This document shows, piece by piece, positions 1 through 8,070 of a DNA stretch of 64,000 nucleotides. Numbering within the stretch: position 1 is the first letter of the stretch; each line of letters begins with the position of its first letter. A model generated the notes under the pieces. That model ran no database searches and had not been told where the DNA came from. It saw nothing but the letters and a program-made list of their open reading frames with translations. Origin of the DNA: Flavobacterium lacustre (GTDB lineage Bacteria > Bacteroidota > Bacteroidia > Flavobacteriales > Flavobacteriaceae); assembly GCF_027474525.2 (NCBI RefSeq), contig NZ_CP114882.2:1984001-2048000 (forward strand). The letters are read 5' to 3'. The position numbers and the translations under genes are program-made.

Positions 1-217
1 ATTCGTCGTGTTTCAGTTTCTTAAAATAATCATCAGTATTAAAAGCAACACTAATCAATGTCCATAACGAAAGCTCCAAAACGCTAATAATCAAAATCCA
101 CTTCACAATCGAAGATGATTTTTTATGAATCATTTTGTAAATTTCTGTTTCCGATACCTGTTCAAAAGAATTTTGATTCTTTTGCCAGTCTTTTTTCAAT
201 AAATCCAGCTCTTTCAT
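1..217 (-). CDS. Membrane protein coupled to ECF sigma factor (C-terminus beyond window)
   Basis: The gene runs off the left edge, so only the first 72 codons are seen. The ATG at 217 overlaps the sigma-factor stop in an ATGA junction, which implies translational coupling. The visible N-terminus is a charged cytoplasmic stretch (MKELDLLKKDWQKNQ) followed by a single hydrophobic helix around residues 38-58. The position directly after an ECF sigma factor suggests an anti-sigma or other membrane partner. No zinc-binding HxxxCxxC anti-sigma motif is visible in the part present, so the role is inferred from position only. Confidence 0.7.
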   Translation of the reverse strand, partial: MKELDLLKKDWQKNQNSFEQVSETEIYKMIHKKSSSIVKWILIISVLELSLWTLISVAFNTDDYFKKLKHDE

Positions 218-717
218 GTTCCTAATGGATTTAATATTTTTTTTAATTTCCCCTTAATTCGATTCATTTTCACTCTTGCATTTACTTCACTAATTCCTAA
301 AGTTTCTGCAATTTCCTGATAATCTTTGTCTTCAAGATACATGAAAATCAATGCTTTTTCAATGTCATTCAGCTGATAAACTGCTTGGTACATTAATTTT
401 AATTGCTCCTCTTCCTCGTAATTATAATCAATATCAGATGTAAAATGTTGTCTTCCTTCAAACTCAATCGTAGCAATTGTGCGCTTACTTTTTCGATACA
501 AAGTAATGGCTGTATTCAACGCGACTCGATACGCCCATGTCGAAAATTTGCTGTCTCCCCGAAACTTCGGAAACGCTTTCCACAACTGAATCGTAATTTC
601 CTGAAACAAATCCTTATGCGCATCCTCACCATTCGTATACAACCTACAAATTTTGTGGATTATATTCTGATTGGCCTGCAATTGCTGCACAAAAGAATGT
701 TCTAGATTTTGACTCAT
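214..717 (-). CDS. ECF-type RNA polymerase sigma factor
   Basis: A 167-residue protein with the two-domain layout of a sigma-70 group 4 (ECF) factor. Region 2 lies near residues 20-75 (DLFQEITIQLWKAF, then RGDSKFSTWAYRVALN, the -10 recognition helix area). Region 4 lies near 115-160 (a helix-turn-helix with DYQEIAETLGISEVNARVKM). It would direct RNA polymerase to a small stress or envelope regulon. Its stop overlaps the start of the downstream membrane gene by 4 bp, as expected for a sigma/anti-sigma pair. On its own strand, upstream DNA holds GTAAC (rc of 748-752), reminiscent of ECF -35 elements and therefore of autoregulation, but this is weak evidence. Confidence 0.93.
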   Translation of the reverse strand: MSQNLEHSFVQQLQANQNIIHKICRLYTNGEDAHKDLFQEITIQLWKAFPKFRGDSKFSTWAYRVALNTAITLYRKSKRTIATIEFEGRQHFTSDIDYNYEEEEQLKLMYQAVYQLNDIEKALIFMYLEDKDYQEIAETLGISEVNARVKMNRIKGKLKKILNPLGT

Positions 718-850
718 ATATGCGTTAGTAAGCTAAAAATGGATTTTGTTACAATAATTTATTCTTTTCAGAAGTACAAAAAATTATAATTTATAAAACG
801 AGTTGTCCTGCTTTCTGTTTCAAACGAAGTTTACGGAACTCCTGCAAAAG

Positions 851-1912
851 CTACAACTCTTTTCCTTTATAATAATTCACCATCAAATTCACATATTTAC
901 TGTAACTGTCCATGCCTTCTTTTTGTTGATTTAATTTCAAGAAATTATCATAAAAAGCATGAAAACCAGTTTCAATTGGCGTTTCATATTCTTTCCAGAA
1001 ATCCTCACTTTCCTGAAAGTTTTTTAGAATTCCGGGATGAATAGTTTGCAGTAATTCATGAAATTTCTTCTCATCACGAACGTGCCAATTCCCCAAGCAA
1101 TACCGTAAGGCCAAACTATAACCCGAATATTGAACGTATAAATCATCATTTTTTACAGAGGCCAAAAAACCAATGAAGTTACATTCGCTTTCGCTGGCAT
1201 AGCCCATCTGATGCGCCATTTCGTGATTTGTAGTCATAGGAAAACTGTACATTGGTCCTAGATAATTTACCTGAGCCTCATTGGTAAACGGATTCAAATA
1301 ACCTCCAAAACCCATGTAGGTTAACGGTAAACTGAACAATGATTTTTTGACGCTTAAATGCGAATAGTTGAAAAAGTCATATTCAGCAGAAAGGTTTTTA
1401 TAACCCTTTAAATTCATATCAAAAACTTCCTTTTTAGAATAAGGAAAAACCACTTTTAAACTGTCATTTTTTGTGATTTGATTTTGTATGGCATTCGTTT
1501 TTGCAATTAGTTTTTTGGTGAAAACCAGTAAATCAGCATCAGAATATTCCCTTTGAATACTCATTTTTTCAAAAAGAGGTTCACGGTAATAATTAAACGC
1601 CCAAAAAAGGTGAAACAAAAAATAGAATACTGATATGATACTTAAAAACTGTAGTAAGTGATTTTTCCAATTTAGTTTCCATGATTTTCGGTTGTTCCAA
1701 AACCATTTTAAAATTAAAAAAATAAGAACTGCATAAATACAATCCCCAACAGAAAATGGAATTTTACCTAAAGTAATTCTTGAAAATTTTGCTAATAGCA
1801 GATACAAACCATTACTGTAAAAACGTTCCACAAATTCAGGAAAAAAAGCAACTATTTTTAGGATTACGATTTGAATCAAAAGAAATGAAGGAAGAATGTA
1901 CTTGCGTTTCAC
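851..1912 (-). CDS. DUF3810 membrane protein with HExxH motif
   Basis: A 353-residue protein. Hydrophobic segments at about residues 8-24, 56-72 and 86-106 are followed by a large soluble domain. Residues 230-234 are HEMAH, followed by SESE at 240-243, which resembles a gluzincin-type zinc site (HExxH with a downstream Glu). I recognise the family as DUF3810, common in Bacteroidota and of unproven function; a membrane-anchored metallopeptidase is plausible but not demonstrated. The start is GTG (rc of 1910-1912), because no suitable ATG precedes the first membrane segment. It is divergent from pepD across a 110-bp gap. Confidence 0.85.
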   Translation of the reverse strand: MKRKYILPSFLLIQIVILKIVAFFPEFVERFYSNGLYLLLAKFSRITLGKIPFSVGDCIYAVLIFLILKWFWNNRKSWKLNWKNHLLQFLSIISVFYFLFHLFWAFNYYREPLFEKMSIQREYSDADLLVFTKKLIAKTNAIQNQITKNDSLKVVFPYSKKEVFDMNLKGYKNLSAEYDFFNYSHLSVKKSLFSLPLTYMGFGGYLNPFTNEAQVNYLGPMYSFPMTTNHEMAHQMGYASESECNFIGFLASVKNDDLYVQYSGYSLALRYCLGNWHVRDEKKFHELLQTIHPGILKNFQESEDFWKEYETPIETGFHAFYDNFLKLNQQKEGMDSYSKYVNLMVNYYKGKEL

Positions 1913-1980
1913 AGTATAAAATTTGAATGCGTAAATATAATTACAATATCAATTAGTATCGAAAAAGAATTTAAACTTTG

Positions 1981-1988
1981 TAACTTTG
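1981..1988 (+). promoter_or_regulatory. Putative -7 box of pepD promoter
   Basis: TAACTTTG fits the Bacteroidota -7 consensus TAnnTTTG. It lies 34 bp before the pepD ATG, giving a short leader. No clear -33 TTG is present at the usual spacing. Confidence 0.45.
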
Positions 1989-2022
1989 GACTTTAAAAAT
2001 GTTAAACTTCAAACAAAAATAA

Positions 2023-3486
2023 ATGAGCCAAGAAATAAGAAATCTGGAACCGAAAGCGCTTTGGAATAAGTTTGCCGATTTAAACGCTGTGCCGCGTCCT
2101 TCAAAAAAAGAAGATCGTGTTATTGAGTTTATGAAGAATTTTGGAAACAGTCTGGGATTAGAAACTTTTGAAGATGAAATCAGAAATGTAATCATTCGCA
2201 AACCTGCAACTCCAGGAATGGAAAACCGAAAAGCATTAGTTTTACAAGGGCATTTAGATATGGTGCATCAAAAAAATGCGGACACTGTTTTTGATTTCGA
2301 TACACAAGGAATCGATATGTTTGTAGATGGAGATTGGGTACGTGCCCGCGGAACCACACTTGGAGCAGATAATGGTCTTGGAGTTGCTACTATTATGGCA
2401 ATCCTTGAAAGTACAACGATTCCGCATCCTGCAATTGAAGCGTTGTTTACCATTGATGAAGAAACAGGAATGACAGGTGCTTTGAACTTAAAAGGAGGAA
2501 TCCTACAAGGACAAATTTTATTGAATTTAGACACCGAAGAAGATGATGAAATTGACATTGGCTGTGCCGGAGGAATTGATGTTACGGCAACTGCAGAGTA
2601 CGACGAAGAGGATGCTCCTGAGGGTTCAACCACCTACACAATTACTGTAAAAGGATTGCAAGGTGGGCATTCCGGAATGGATATTCACAAAGGTTTAGGG
2701 AACGCTAATAAAATCATGAATCGTTTATTATTTGATGGTTTTGATAATTTTGGATTGCAGATTGCCACTATAAATGGCGGAAGTTTGCGTAATGCGATTC
2801 CAAGAGAAAGTGTTGCTAAAGTGATAATTGCAGAAGTATATGACGAAGCTTTTGTATTTGACATGCAACAAATCGTAAATGAAATTAAAACTGAGTTTAA
2901 AACTACAGAACCTAATTTAGAAGTTGTTTTCGAAAAATTAAAAACGATTCCGGCGAAAGTGATGCCTTCAATCGCACAGTTTTATTTTGTTAGAGCGATG
3001 TATACTGCTCATAACGGTGTGTACAGAATGAGTGCAGATTTTGATAATTTAGTCGAAACTTCTAACAATATTGCTAAAGTGGTAGTGGGAGAAGGGCAGC
3101 TTTCGGTTCAGTGTTTAACCCGTTCTTCGGTTGAAACCTCAAAATTTGATTTGGCTAATGCTTTGCGTTCTGCTTTTGAATTAATGGGCTGTGAAGTTGA
3201 ATTTTCTGGTTCTTATCCGGGTTGGACACCCAATTCAAAGTCAGAGATTTTAGACGTTTTAGTTGGTATTTACGAAAAGCAAAATCATGAAAAACCAAAG
3301 GTAGTGGCTTGTCACGCAGGATTAGAATGTGGAATTCTGGGGACAAATTATCCAGATATGGATATGATTTCTTTTGGACCAACGATTCACGGAGCGCATT
3401 CACCAGATGAAAGAGCAAGTATTTCATCTGCTCAGAAATTCTGGAAATTCGTATTGGAAATTTTAGCCAATATTCCGGTGAAATAG
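2023..3486 (+). CDS. pepD: Aminoacyl-histidine dipeptidase (peptidase M20C)
   Basis: A 487-residue cytosolic zinc dipeptidase of the PepD/carnosinase-like M20C group, cleaving Xaa-His and similar dipeptides. Metal-site motifs are in order: QGHLDMVH (H77, D79), TLGADNGLG (bridging D116), the catalytic pair in TIDEETGM (E146/E147) and NLDTEED around D170. A distal His lies in the C-terminal FGPTIHGAHSPDE segment. Length matches the E. coli enzyme (485). It is a single-gene unit followed directly by a terminator hairpin and is divergent from the DUF3810 gene. Confidence 0.95.
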   Translation: MSQEIRNLEPKALWNKFADLNAVPRPSKKEDRVIEFMKNFGNSLGLETFEDEIRNVIIRKPATPGMENRKALVLQGHLDMVHQKNADTVFDFDTQGIDMFVDGDWVRARGTTLGADNGLGVATIMAILESTTIPHPAIEALFTIDEETGMTGALNLKGGILQGQILLNLDTEEDDEIDIGCAGGIDVTATAEYDEEDAPEGSTTYTITVKGLQGGHSGMDIHKGLGNANKIMNRLLFDGFDNFGLQIATINGGSLRNAIPRESVAKVIIAEVYDEAFVFDMQQIVNEIKTEFKTTEPNLEVVFEKLKTIPAKVMPSIAQFYFVRAMYTAHNGVYRMSADFDNLVETSNNIAKVVVGEGQLSVQCLTRSSVETSKFDLANALRSAFELMGCEVEFSGSYPGWTPNSKSEILDVLVGIYEKQNHEKPKVVACHAGLECGILGTNYPDMDMISFGPTIHGAHSPDERASISSAQKFWKFVLEILANIPVK

Positions 3487-3500
3487 TATTCAGTTATTAA

Positions 3501-3539
3501 AAAAAAAGTGGTCAGTTATGTTACTGGCCACTTTTTTTT
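3501..3539. terminator. Bidirectional hairpin terminator after pepD
   Basis: Arms GTGGTCAGT and ACTGGCCAC with a 6-nt loop are flanked by an A-run on the left and a T-run on the right, so the hairpin can end pepD on the + strand and the small basic protein gene on the - strand. The stop codon of the latter (3538-3540) lies in the T-run. Confidence 0.85.
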
Positions 3540-3648
3540 AGTCCCTTTTCGGACTGTTTTTCTTTTCTCTTTTTTCTTCTTTCTTTTCTTTCGCTGTTTT
3601 TAGCGGCTCTTTTTTGACGGTCTTTTTAGCGTCTTGACTTTTTGCCAT
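3538..3648 (-). CDS. Small Lys-rich protein, 36 residues
   Basis: An ATG at 3648 opens a 36-codon frame beginning MAKSQDAKKTVKKEP and ending in a run of Lys/Glu/Arg with the tail NSPKRD, stop TAA. The protein is extremely basic, with no hydrophobic segment, so it is probably cytosolic and possibly nucleic-acid binding. It is too short for many gene finders. I recall similar short MAKS-type Lys-rich proteins in flavobacterial genomes but cannot verify orthology. A shared terminator with pepD supports it as a real transcription unit. The function is unknown. Confidence 0.65.
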   Translation of the reverse strand: MAKSQDAKKTVKKEPLKTAKEKKEEKREKKNSPKRD

Positions 3649-3733
3649 GATTTTATATTTTAAGTGTTATTCTTTAATTATTTATTTAAGTAAATGTAAA
3701 TGATTTCTTGACGAAAATGACTTTTTTAGCCAA

Positions 3734-3776
3734 TAAAAAATCCCCAAATACTTTTACGAAAAGGGGATATTTTTTT
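3734..3776. terminator. Terminator after the carboxypeptidase-regulatory-like gene
   Basis: ATCCCC and GGGGAT pair around a loop, with A-rich left and T-rich right flanks, 20 bp beyond the stop of the gene that ends at 3793 on the minus strand. Confidence 0.75.
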
Positions 3777-3792
3777 GATTTTTCGGCTAAGC

Positions 3793-4560
3793 CTATTTTT
3801 TCTTTAAGATTTTATATTCTTCATAACAGCCACTTATAGCATCCATAATTTGCAAATCATTTGCGGATTGGATGAAAGCTTCAGAATAATTACAACGCTG
3901 TAATATCTCGGCTATTTCTTTCACATCAACACCTAATAATACGGCAATAGTTTCTCGATCAAATTTAGATTCCAAAAGATTTCGTACGGTATCGTCTTTC
4001 TTCATTTCCTTTAGCTTTTTGAGCTCTTTTGGGTTGTTTCCAAAGAAATTATAAAGCATATCAGCGGGGTTAAATATAGAGCCTAAAACTCTGCCAAATG
4101 CATTTGGTGAATATTCTCCAGCTTCGTATCCTTCTGTCAGTCCAGAAATACTGTAACGATAATTTTCTTTTGTTGGAATTAACTTAGTATCAATTTCAAG
4201 ATAACCGGTTAAATTAAAAGGTCTTATGATAACTTCCTCGAGTGCAATTGCTTTTTCGGTAAGATGAATTCGAGTTGTTTTATTTTTTATCCAGTCATTT
4301 GTGACTCTGACTCTTAAGGATTGAAATCCTAAAATGGTAAAGTGTAAAGTGTCGTTTGGTTGTACATTGATTTCAAAATACCCATTGGCATCTGAAGTGG
4401 CGCCTCTTACTTTATTGATATTGATAATATTTACACTAGATAAAGGGAGATTGGTGTTATCATTGACAATAATACCGGAAACTTTTTGGGAAGGTTCTGC
4501 CTCTTGTGCTACAGCTGTTGCTGAAAGTATTAAAAAAAAGAAAACTACAAAATATTTCAT
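3793..4560 (-). CDS. Secreted carboxypeptidase-regulatory-like domain protein
   Basis: A 255-residue protein. A signal peptide ends near residue 18 (LSATAVAQ). Residues ~27-110 form a carboxypeptidase-D regulatory-like beta-sandwich with the usual SGxVxD...LPLxxVNI, GxxSDxxGYFEI and LxFxxLGFQ pattern, the same fold found at the N-terminus of SusC-type receptors. The remaining ~140 residues are charged and helical and contain no recognised catalytic motif. It probably sits in the periplasm or at the outer membrane. It is a monocistronic unit with its own terminator; the role is unknown. Confidence 0.8.
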   Translation of the reverse strand: MKYFVVFFFLILSATAVAQEAEPSQKVSGIIVNDNTNLPLSSVNIININKVRGATSDANGYFEINVQPNDTLHFTILGFQSLRVRVTNDWIKNKTTRIHLTEKAIALEEVIIRPFNLTGYLEIDTKLIPTKENYRYSISGLTEGYEAGEYSPNAFGRVLGSIFNPADMLYNFFGNNPKELKKLKEMKKDDTVRNLLESKFDRETIAVLLGVDVKEIAEILQRCNYSEAFIQSANDLQIMDAISGCYEEYKILKKK

Positions 4561-4646
4561 AAGCTAATTTAAAACTTTAAAAGTAATAAATCAGGATTAA
4601 ATATTTTGTAGTTTCAGTATTATTATAAGAAAATTAACAAAAGATG

Positions 4647-6575
4647 TTAGTCTCTTCTTGGTCTTCTTGGTCTTGGTGCATCACCAAAGCTTTCTGAACG
4701 TCTTGGGGCTCTTTCAGATGAACCTTCAGTTCTTGGTCTGTCAGATGTAAAACCACCTTCTCTTCTTGGAGCAGATCCTCTGTCGCTTCTGAAACCACCT
4801 TCTCTTGGAGCTGAATTTCTATCACTTCTAAAACCGCCTGAACCCTCTCTTCTTGGAGCAAAATTTCCTTCTCTTCTTGGAGCAGAACTTCTTCCACCTC
4901 CAAAACTTCCACCAGAACTTCTTCCGTTATGATCACGTCTTCCGCCACCGTCATTTTTAGAAATTTCAACATTGATACGACGTCCTTCTAATTGTACGTT
5001 GTTCAATATTTCCATTACTTTATCGGTATGTTCAGGGTCTGTGTTGAAGAAAGAGAAACCTTCTTTTACGTCTACTTTGAAAACGTCATCACGACCTAAG
5101 TCTAATGTTTCTTTCAAGTAATCTTTCAATGACATCCAGTCGAAGTTGTCTCTTGAACCAATGTTTACAAAATATCTTGTAGCACCGCCATTGTTGTTTT
5201 CTCTTGGAGCACCATCTCTATCGTCACGGTCACGTCTTTCAGAACCTGAAGATTGAGAAGAGATATCTCTTGTTTTTTTGTAGTAATTGATAAAACGATT
5301 AAATTCTACCGATACCATTTTCTTGATTAATTCTTCTTTAGATAAACCTTCAAGTACACTATTGATTGCTGGAAGATAATTGTCAATTTCATGATCAACT
5401 TCAGTATCCTTAATTTTATTAGCTAAGTGTAATAATTGGATTTCGCAGATTTCAATTCCAGAAGGGATTGTTTTTTCTTCGAATTTTTGTTTGATAATTC
5501 TTTCTATTGAAGAAATTTTACGGATTTCGCTTTTAGTAACGATAACAATAGAAGTTCCTAATTTACCGGCACGACCTGTACGACCAGAACGGTGATTGTA
5601 CGTTTCGATTTCGTCAGGAAGTTGATAGTTTACTACGTGAGTAATATTATCAACGTCAATTCCACGAGCAGCAACATCAGTAGCTACAAGCATTTGGATT
5701 TGGCGACCTCTAAAAGATTTCATAACACCATCACGTTGTGCTTGAGATAAATCTCCGTGCAAAGCGGCAGCGCTGTATCCATCTTCAATTAATTTTTCAG
5801 CTACAGCTTGTGTGTCTCTTTTGGTACGACAGAAAACTACTGAGAAAATGTCTGGATTTGCATCTGCTAAACGTTTCAAAGCTTCGTAACGGTCACGTGC
5901 ATTTACAAGGTAAAATTCGTGAGAAACCGTTGCGGAACCTGAATTTTTAGCTCCAACTGTAATTTCAATTGGGTCTTTCATGAATTGTTTTCCAATTCGT
6001 GCAACCTCTGCTGGCATCGTAGCCGAGAATAACCATGTGTTTTTTTCGTCTGGCGTTGTAGAAAGGATGTTCACGATATCTTCGTAGAACCCCATGTTCA
6101 ACATTTCGTCAGCTTCGTCAAGAATACAAAAACTAATTTGAGAAATGTTTACCAAGCCTCTATTAATCATGTCTTGCATTCTTCCTGGAGTTGCTACAAT
6201 AATTTGTGCGCCTCTCTTTATGTCTCTCGCTTGTTCTGTAATGCTAGCTCCACCGTAAACTGCTACCACATTAATACCTTTTTCGTATTTAGAGTAGTTT
6301 TTAATTTCGTTGGTAATCTGCAAACAAAGTTCACGTGTTGGAGATAAAATTAATGCTTGTGTATTCCTGTTGTTGGCATCAATTTTCTGGATAACTGGAA
6401 AACCAAATGCTGCCGTTTTCCCTGTCCCTGTCTGAGCCAACGCAACCATATCTGTGTCTTTTTCCAATAATAGGGGAATCGCTTTCTCCTGTACTTCGGT
6501 CGGATTCTCAAATCCTAGATCTAAAATCGCCTTCAGTAACGATTCACTCAATCCTAATTGTTCAAATTTATTCAT
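4647..6575 (-). CDS. DEAD-box ATP-dependent RNA helicase (CsdA/DeaD-like)
   Basis: A 642-residue helicase that probably unwinds structured RNA in ribosome assembly or cold adaptation. All core motifs are present: Q-motif near the N-terminus (FEQLGLSESLL), AQTGTGKT, PTRELCLQ, DEAD, SAT, ARGIDV and HRSGRTGRAG. A C-terminal RNA-binding DbpA-like domain (around residues 470-560) is followed by a ~90-residue Arg/Gly/Ser tail built from repeated APRREG / GFRSDR units. I start at the ATG at 6575 (MNKFEQLG) rather than the longer frame opening at 6599. A -7 box (6597-6604) overlaps that upstream codon, and homologues begin at MNKFE. It is probably monocistronic. Confidence 0.95.
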   Translation of the reverse strand: MNKFEQLGLSESLLKAILDLGFENPTEVQEKAIPLLLEKDTDMVALAQTGTGKTAAFGFPVIQKIDANNRNTQALILSPTRELCLQITNEIKNYSKYEKGINVVAVYGGASITEQARDIKRGAQIIVATPGRMQDMINRGLVNISQISFCILDEADEMLNMGFYEDIVNILSTTPDEKNTWLFSATMPAEVARIGKQFMKDPIEITVGAKNSGSATVSHEFYLVNARDRYEALKRLADANPDIFSVVFCRTKRDTQAVAEKLIEDGYSAAALHGDLSQAQRDGVMKSFRGRQIQMLVATDVAARGIDVDNITHVVNYQLPDEIETYNHRSGRTGRAGKLGTSIVIVTKSEIRKISSIERIIKQKFEEKTIPSGIEICEIQLLHLANKIKDTEVDHEIDNYLPAINSVLEGLSKEELIKKMVSVEFNRFINYYKKTRDISSQSSGSERRDRDDRDGAPRENNNGGATRYFVNIGSRDNFDWMSLKDYLKETLDLGRDDVFKVDVKEGFSFFNTDPEHTDKVMEILNNVQLEGRRINVEISKNDGGGRRDHNGRSSGGSFGGGRSSAPRREGNFAPRREGSGGFRSDRNSAPREGGFRSDRGSAPRREGGFTSDRPRTEGSSERAPRRSESFGDAPRPRRPRRD

Positions 6576-6596
6576 ATGTATTTTTAAAATAGGGTG

Positions 6597-6604
6597 CAAA
6601 ATTA
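6597..6604 (-). promoter_or_regulatory. Putative -7 box of the helicase promoter
   Basis: The reverse complement reads TAATTTTG (TAnnTTTG). Transcription would begin about 15-18 nt before the ATG at 6575, which excludes the upstream start at 6599. No clear -33 element is visible. Confidence 0.5.
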
Positions 6605-6779
6605 CTGTTTATAATCCATATAAACTAATGCTATTTTAAGATTTAATATTTTATTATAATTTGATTATCAGAAAGTTAGATTTATTATTTATGGATTTAG
6701 ATTTTAAGTTTAAAGATTTGATGTGAAATTACGGCTCGAAATACCTTATTTTGTTATAAAAATGTTGTAACTCAAACAA

Positions 6780-7358
6780 TTATTTTTTCTTTTTCAAAAA
6801 AGAAATTAGTAGTTGTGTTGCTTTTCCTCTGTGACCAATTTTATTTTTCATTTCTAATAGCAATTGTGCAAAGGTTTCTGAAAATCCTTCTGGTTGAAAA
6901 ATGGGGTCATAACCAAATCCTTGATTTCCTGTTTTTTTCAATGTGATTTCACCTCTTACAATTCCAGTAAAAAGTTCTTGTTCGCCATTCAGATTTAAAG
7001 CAATTACTGTTTTGAATTGTGCTTTTCTATTGGTTTTATTTGATAAAGCATCTAATAATTTGCTCATATTATCATCAGCATTGCGTTGTTCTCCTGCATA
7101 ACGAGCGGAAAATACGCCAGGTTCACCATCTAAGGAATCTACTTCCAGTCCGGTATCATCAGCAAAGCAATCAAATCCATACTTTTGGGTCACATAATTG
7201 GCTTTCAATATGGCGTTTCCTTCAATAGTATCGGCTGTTTCCGGAATATCTTCGATGCAACCAATATCTTCTAAACTCAAAATTTTGATGCTTTCCGGCA
7301 ACATACTTTGTATTTCCAGAATTTTATTTTTGTTATTGGAAGCGAAAACGAGTTGCAT
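6780..7358 (-). CDS. rdgB: Non-canonical purine NTP pyrophosphatase (RdgB/HAM1)
   Basis: A 192-residue cytosolic house-cleaning pyrophosphatase that hydrolyses ITP, dITP and XTP to keep deaminated purines out of DNA and RNA. Family signatures are SNNKNKILEI at the N-terminus, TIEGNAILKA, ADDTGLEVDSLDGEPGV with the ARYAGE substrate segment, GYDPIFQPEG, and FAQLLLEMKNKIGHRGKA near the C-terminus. Length matches E. coli RdgB (197). A consensus-like promoter lies 26 bp upstream. Confidence 0.95.
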   Translation of the reverse strand: MQLVFASNNKNKILEIQSMLPESIKILSLEDIGCIEDIPETADTIEGNAILKANYVTQKYGFDCFADDTGLEVDSLDGEPGVFSARYAGEQRNADDNMSKLLDALSNKTNRKAQFKTVIALNLNGEQELFTGIVRGEITLKKTGNQGFGYDPIFQPEGFSETFAQLLLEMKNKIGHRGKATQLLISFLKKKK

Positions 7359-7383
7359 TTTTTGAATTTTGAATTAGACTTTT

Positions 7384-7417
7384 CAAAAATACATTTTTTT
7401 TGTCTATTTCGCAGCAA
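7384..7417 (-). promoter_or_regulatory. Putative rdgB promoter
   Basis: On the minus strand TTG (rc of 7415-7417) precedes TATTTTTG (rc of 7384-7391) by 23 nt, at the long end of the flavobacterial TTG-N17-23-TAnnTTTG range. It predicts a leader of about 20 nt. Confidence 0.5.
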
Positions 7418-7556
7418 TATAACAAAGACCCGCCGAGTCGCGTGTTATATAGAGAATTGTATGGTTCATCTTTAATATATGAAATCAATGCGTTAATAAT
7501 TAGTTAAACTATTGTTTATCAGTATTTTGAATATATTTAAATTGTATCTTTGAGTG

Positions 7557-7693
7557 TGGTTTTGATTCATCAATTGGATTTCAATATCTGCAAAGAGAGG
7601 AATATTCAAATAGTCAATTTTATCGAAAGGTAGCGTTGATAATGGTAAATCAGAATTAACAATTGGAGGCCTGTAATAAGGCCTCCTTTTTTT
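7557..7693 (+). ncRNA. Small RNA, tandem copy 1
   Basis: The transcript is inferred from a TATCTTTG -7 box (7545-7552) and a strong terminator (GGAGGCC 7665-7671 / GGCCTCC 7680-7686, seven Ts). The predicted fold is a closing stem GGTTTTGATT (7558-7567) with AATCAGAATT (7648-7657), an internal imperfect hairpin (AATTG...TTT...AATAT with ATATT...AAA...CAATT) and a short hairpin TTATC (7620-7624) / GATAA (7638-7642). That makes a three-way junction. No open frame spans the unit: the conserved ATGGTA is followed by a stop after five codons. It is not a family I can name with confidence. Confidence 0.8.
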
Positions 7694-7813
7694 GTTTTAT
7701 TTTTAAGATGTAGTGCTATAATTGAATTAGGATATTAAAAATCAATGTGTTAATAATTGGTTAAACTATTGTTTATCAGTATTTTGAATATGATTTTATC
7801 GTATCTTTGAGTG

Positions 7814-7950
7814 TGGTTTTGATTCATCAATTGGATTTCAATATCTGCAAAGAGAGGAATATTCAAATAGTCAATTTTATCGAAAGGTAGCGTTGATAAT
7901 GGTAAATCAGAATTAACAATTGGAGGCTTTTAAAAAGGCCTCCTTTTTTT
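7814..7950 (+). ncRNA. Small RNA, tandem copy 2
   Basis: Sequence-identical to copy 1 from the -7 box (7802-7809) through the left terminator arm (7927). The terminator loop then differs (GGAGGC-ttttaaaaa-GGCCTCC) while the right arm and T-run are unchanged. The upstream block at 7750-7765 carries one substitution. The near-identity indicates recent duplication or gene conversion between the first two copies. Confidence 0.8.
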
Positions 7951-8070
7951 GTTTTATCCAGAAGTATTGATTTTATAAGATGATTTAATTGCTGAAAATT
8001 AATTTATTAATAATTAGTTAAATATCTGTTTATTAAGTAATTATGTTTGTTTAAATTGTATCTTTGAGTG

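Noticed and set aside
4634..4972. 112-codon minus-strand open frame rich in Val/Glu/Leu
   Set aside because: It is an off-frame reading of the repetitive helicase tail; its length arises from the repeat itself.
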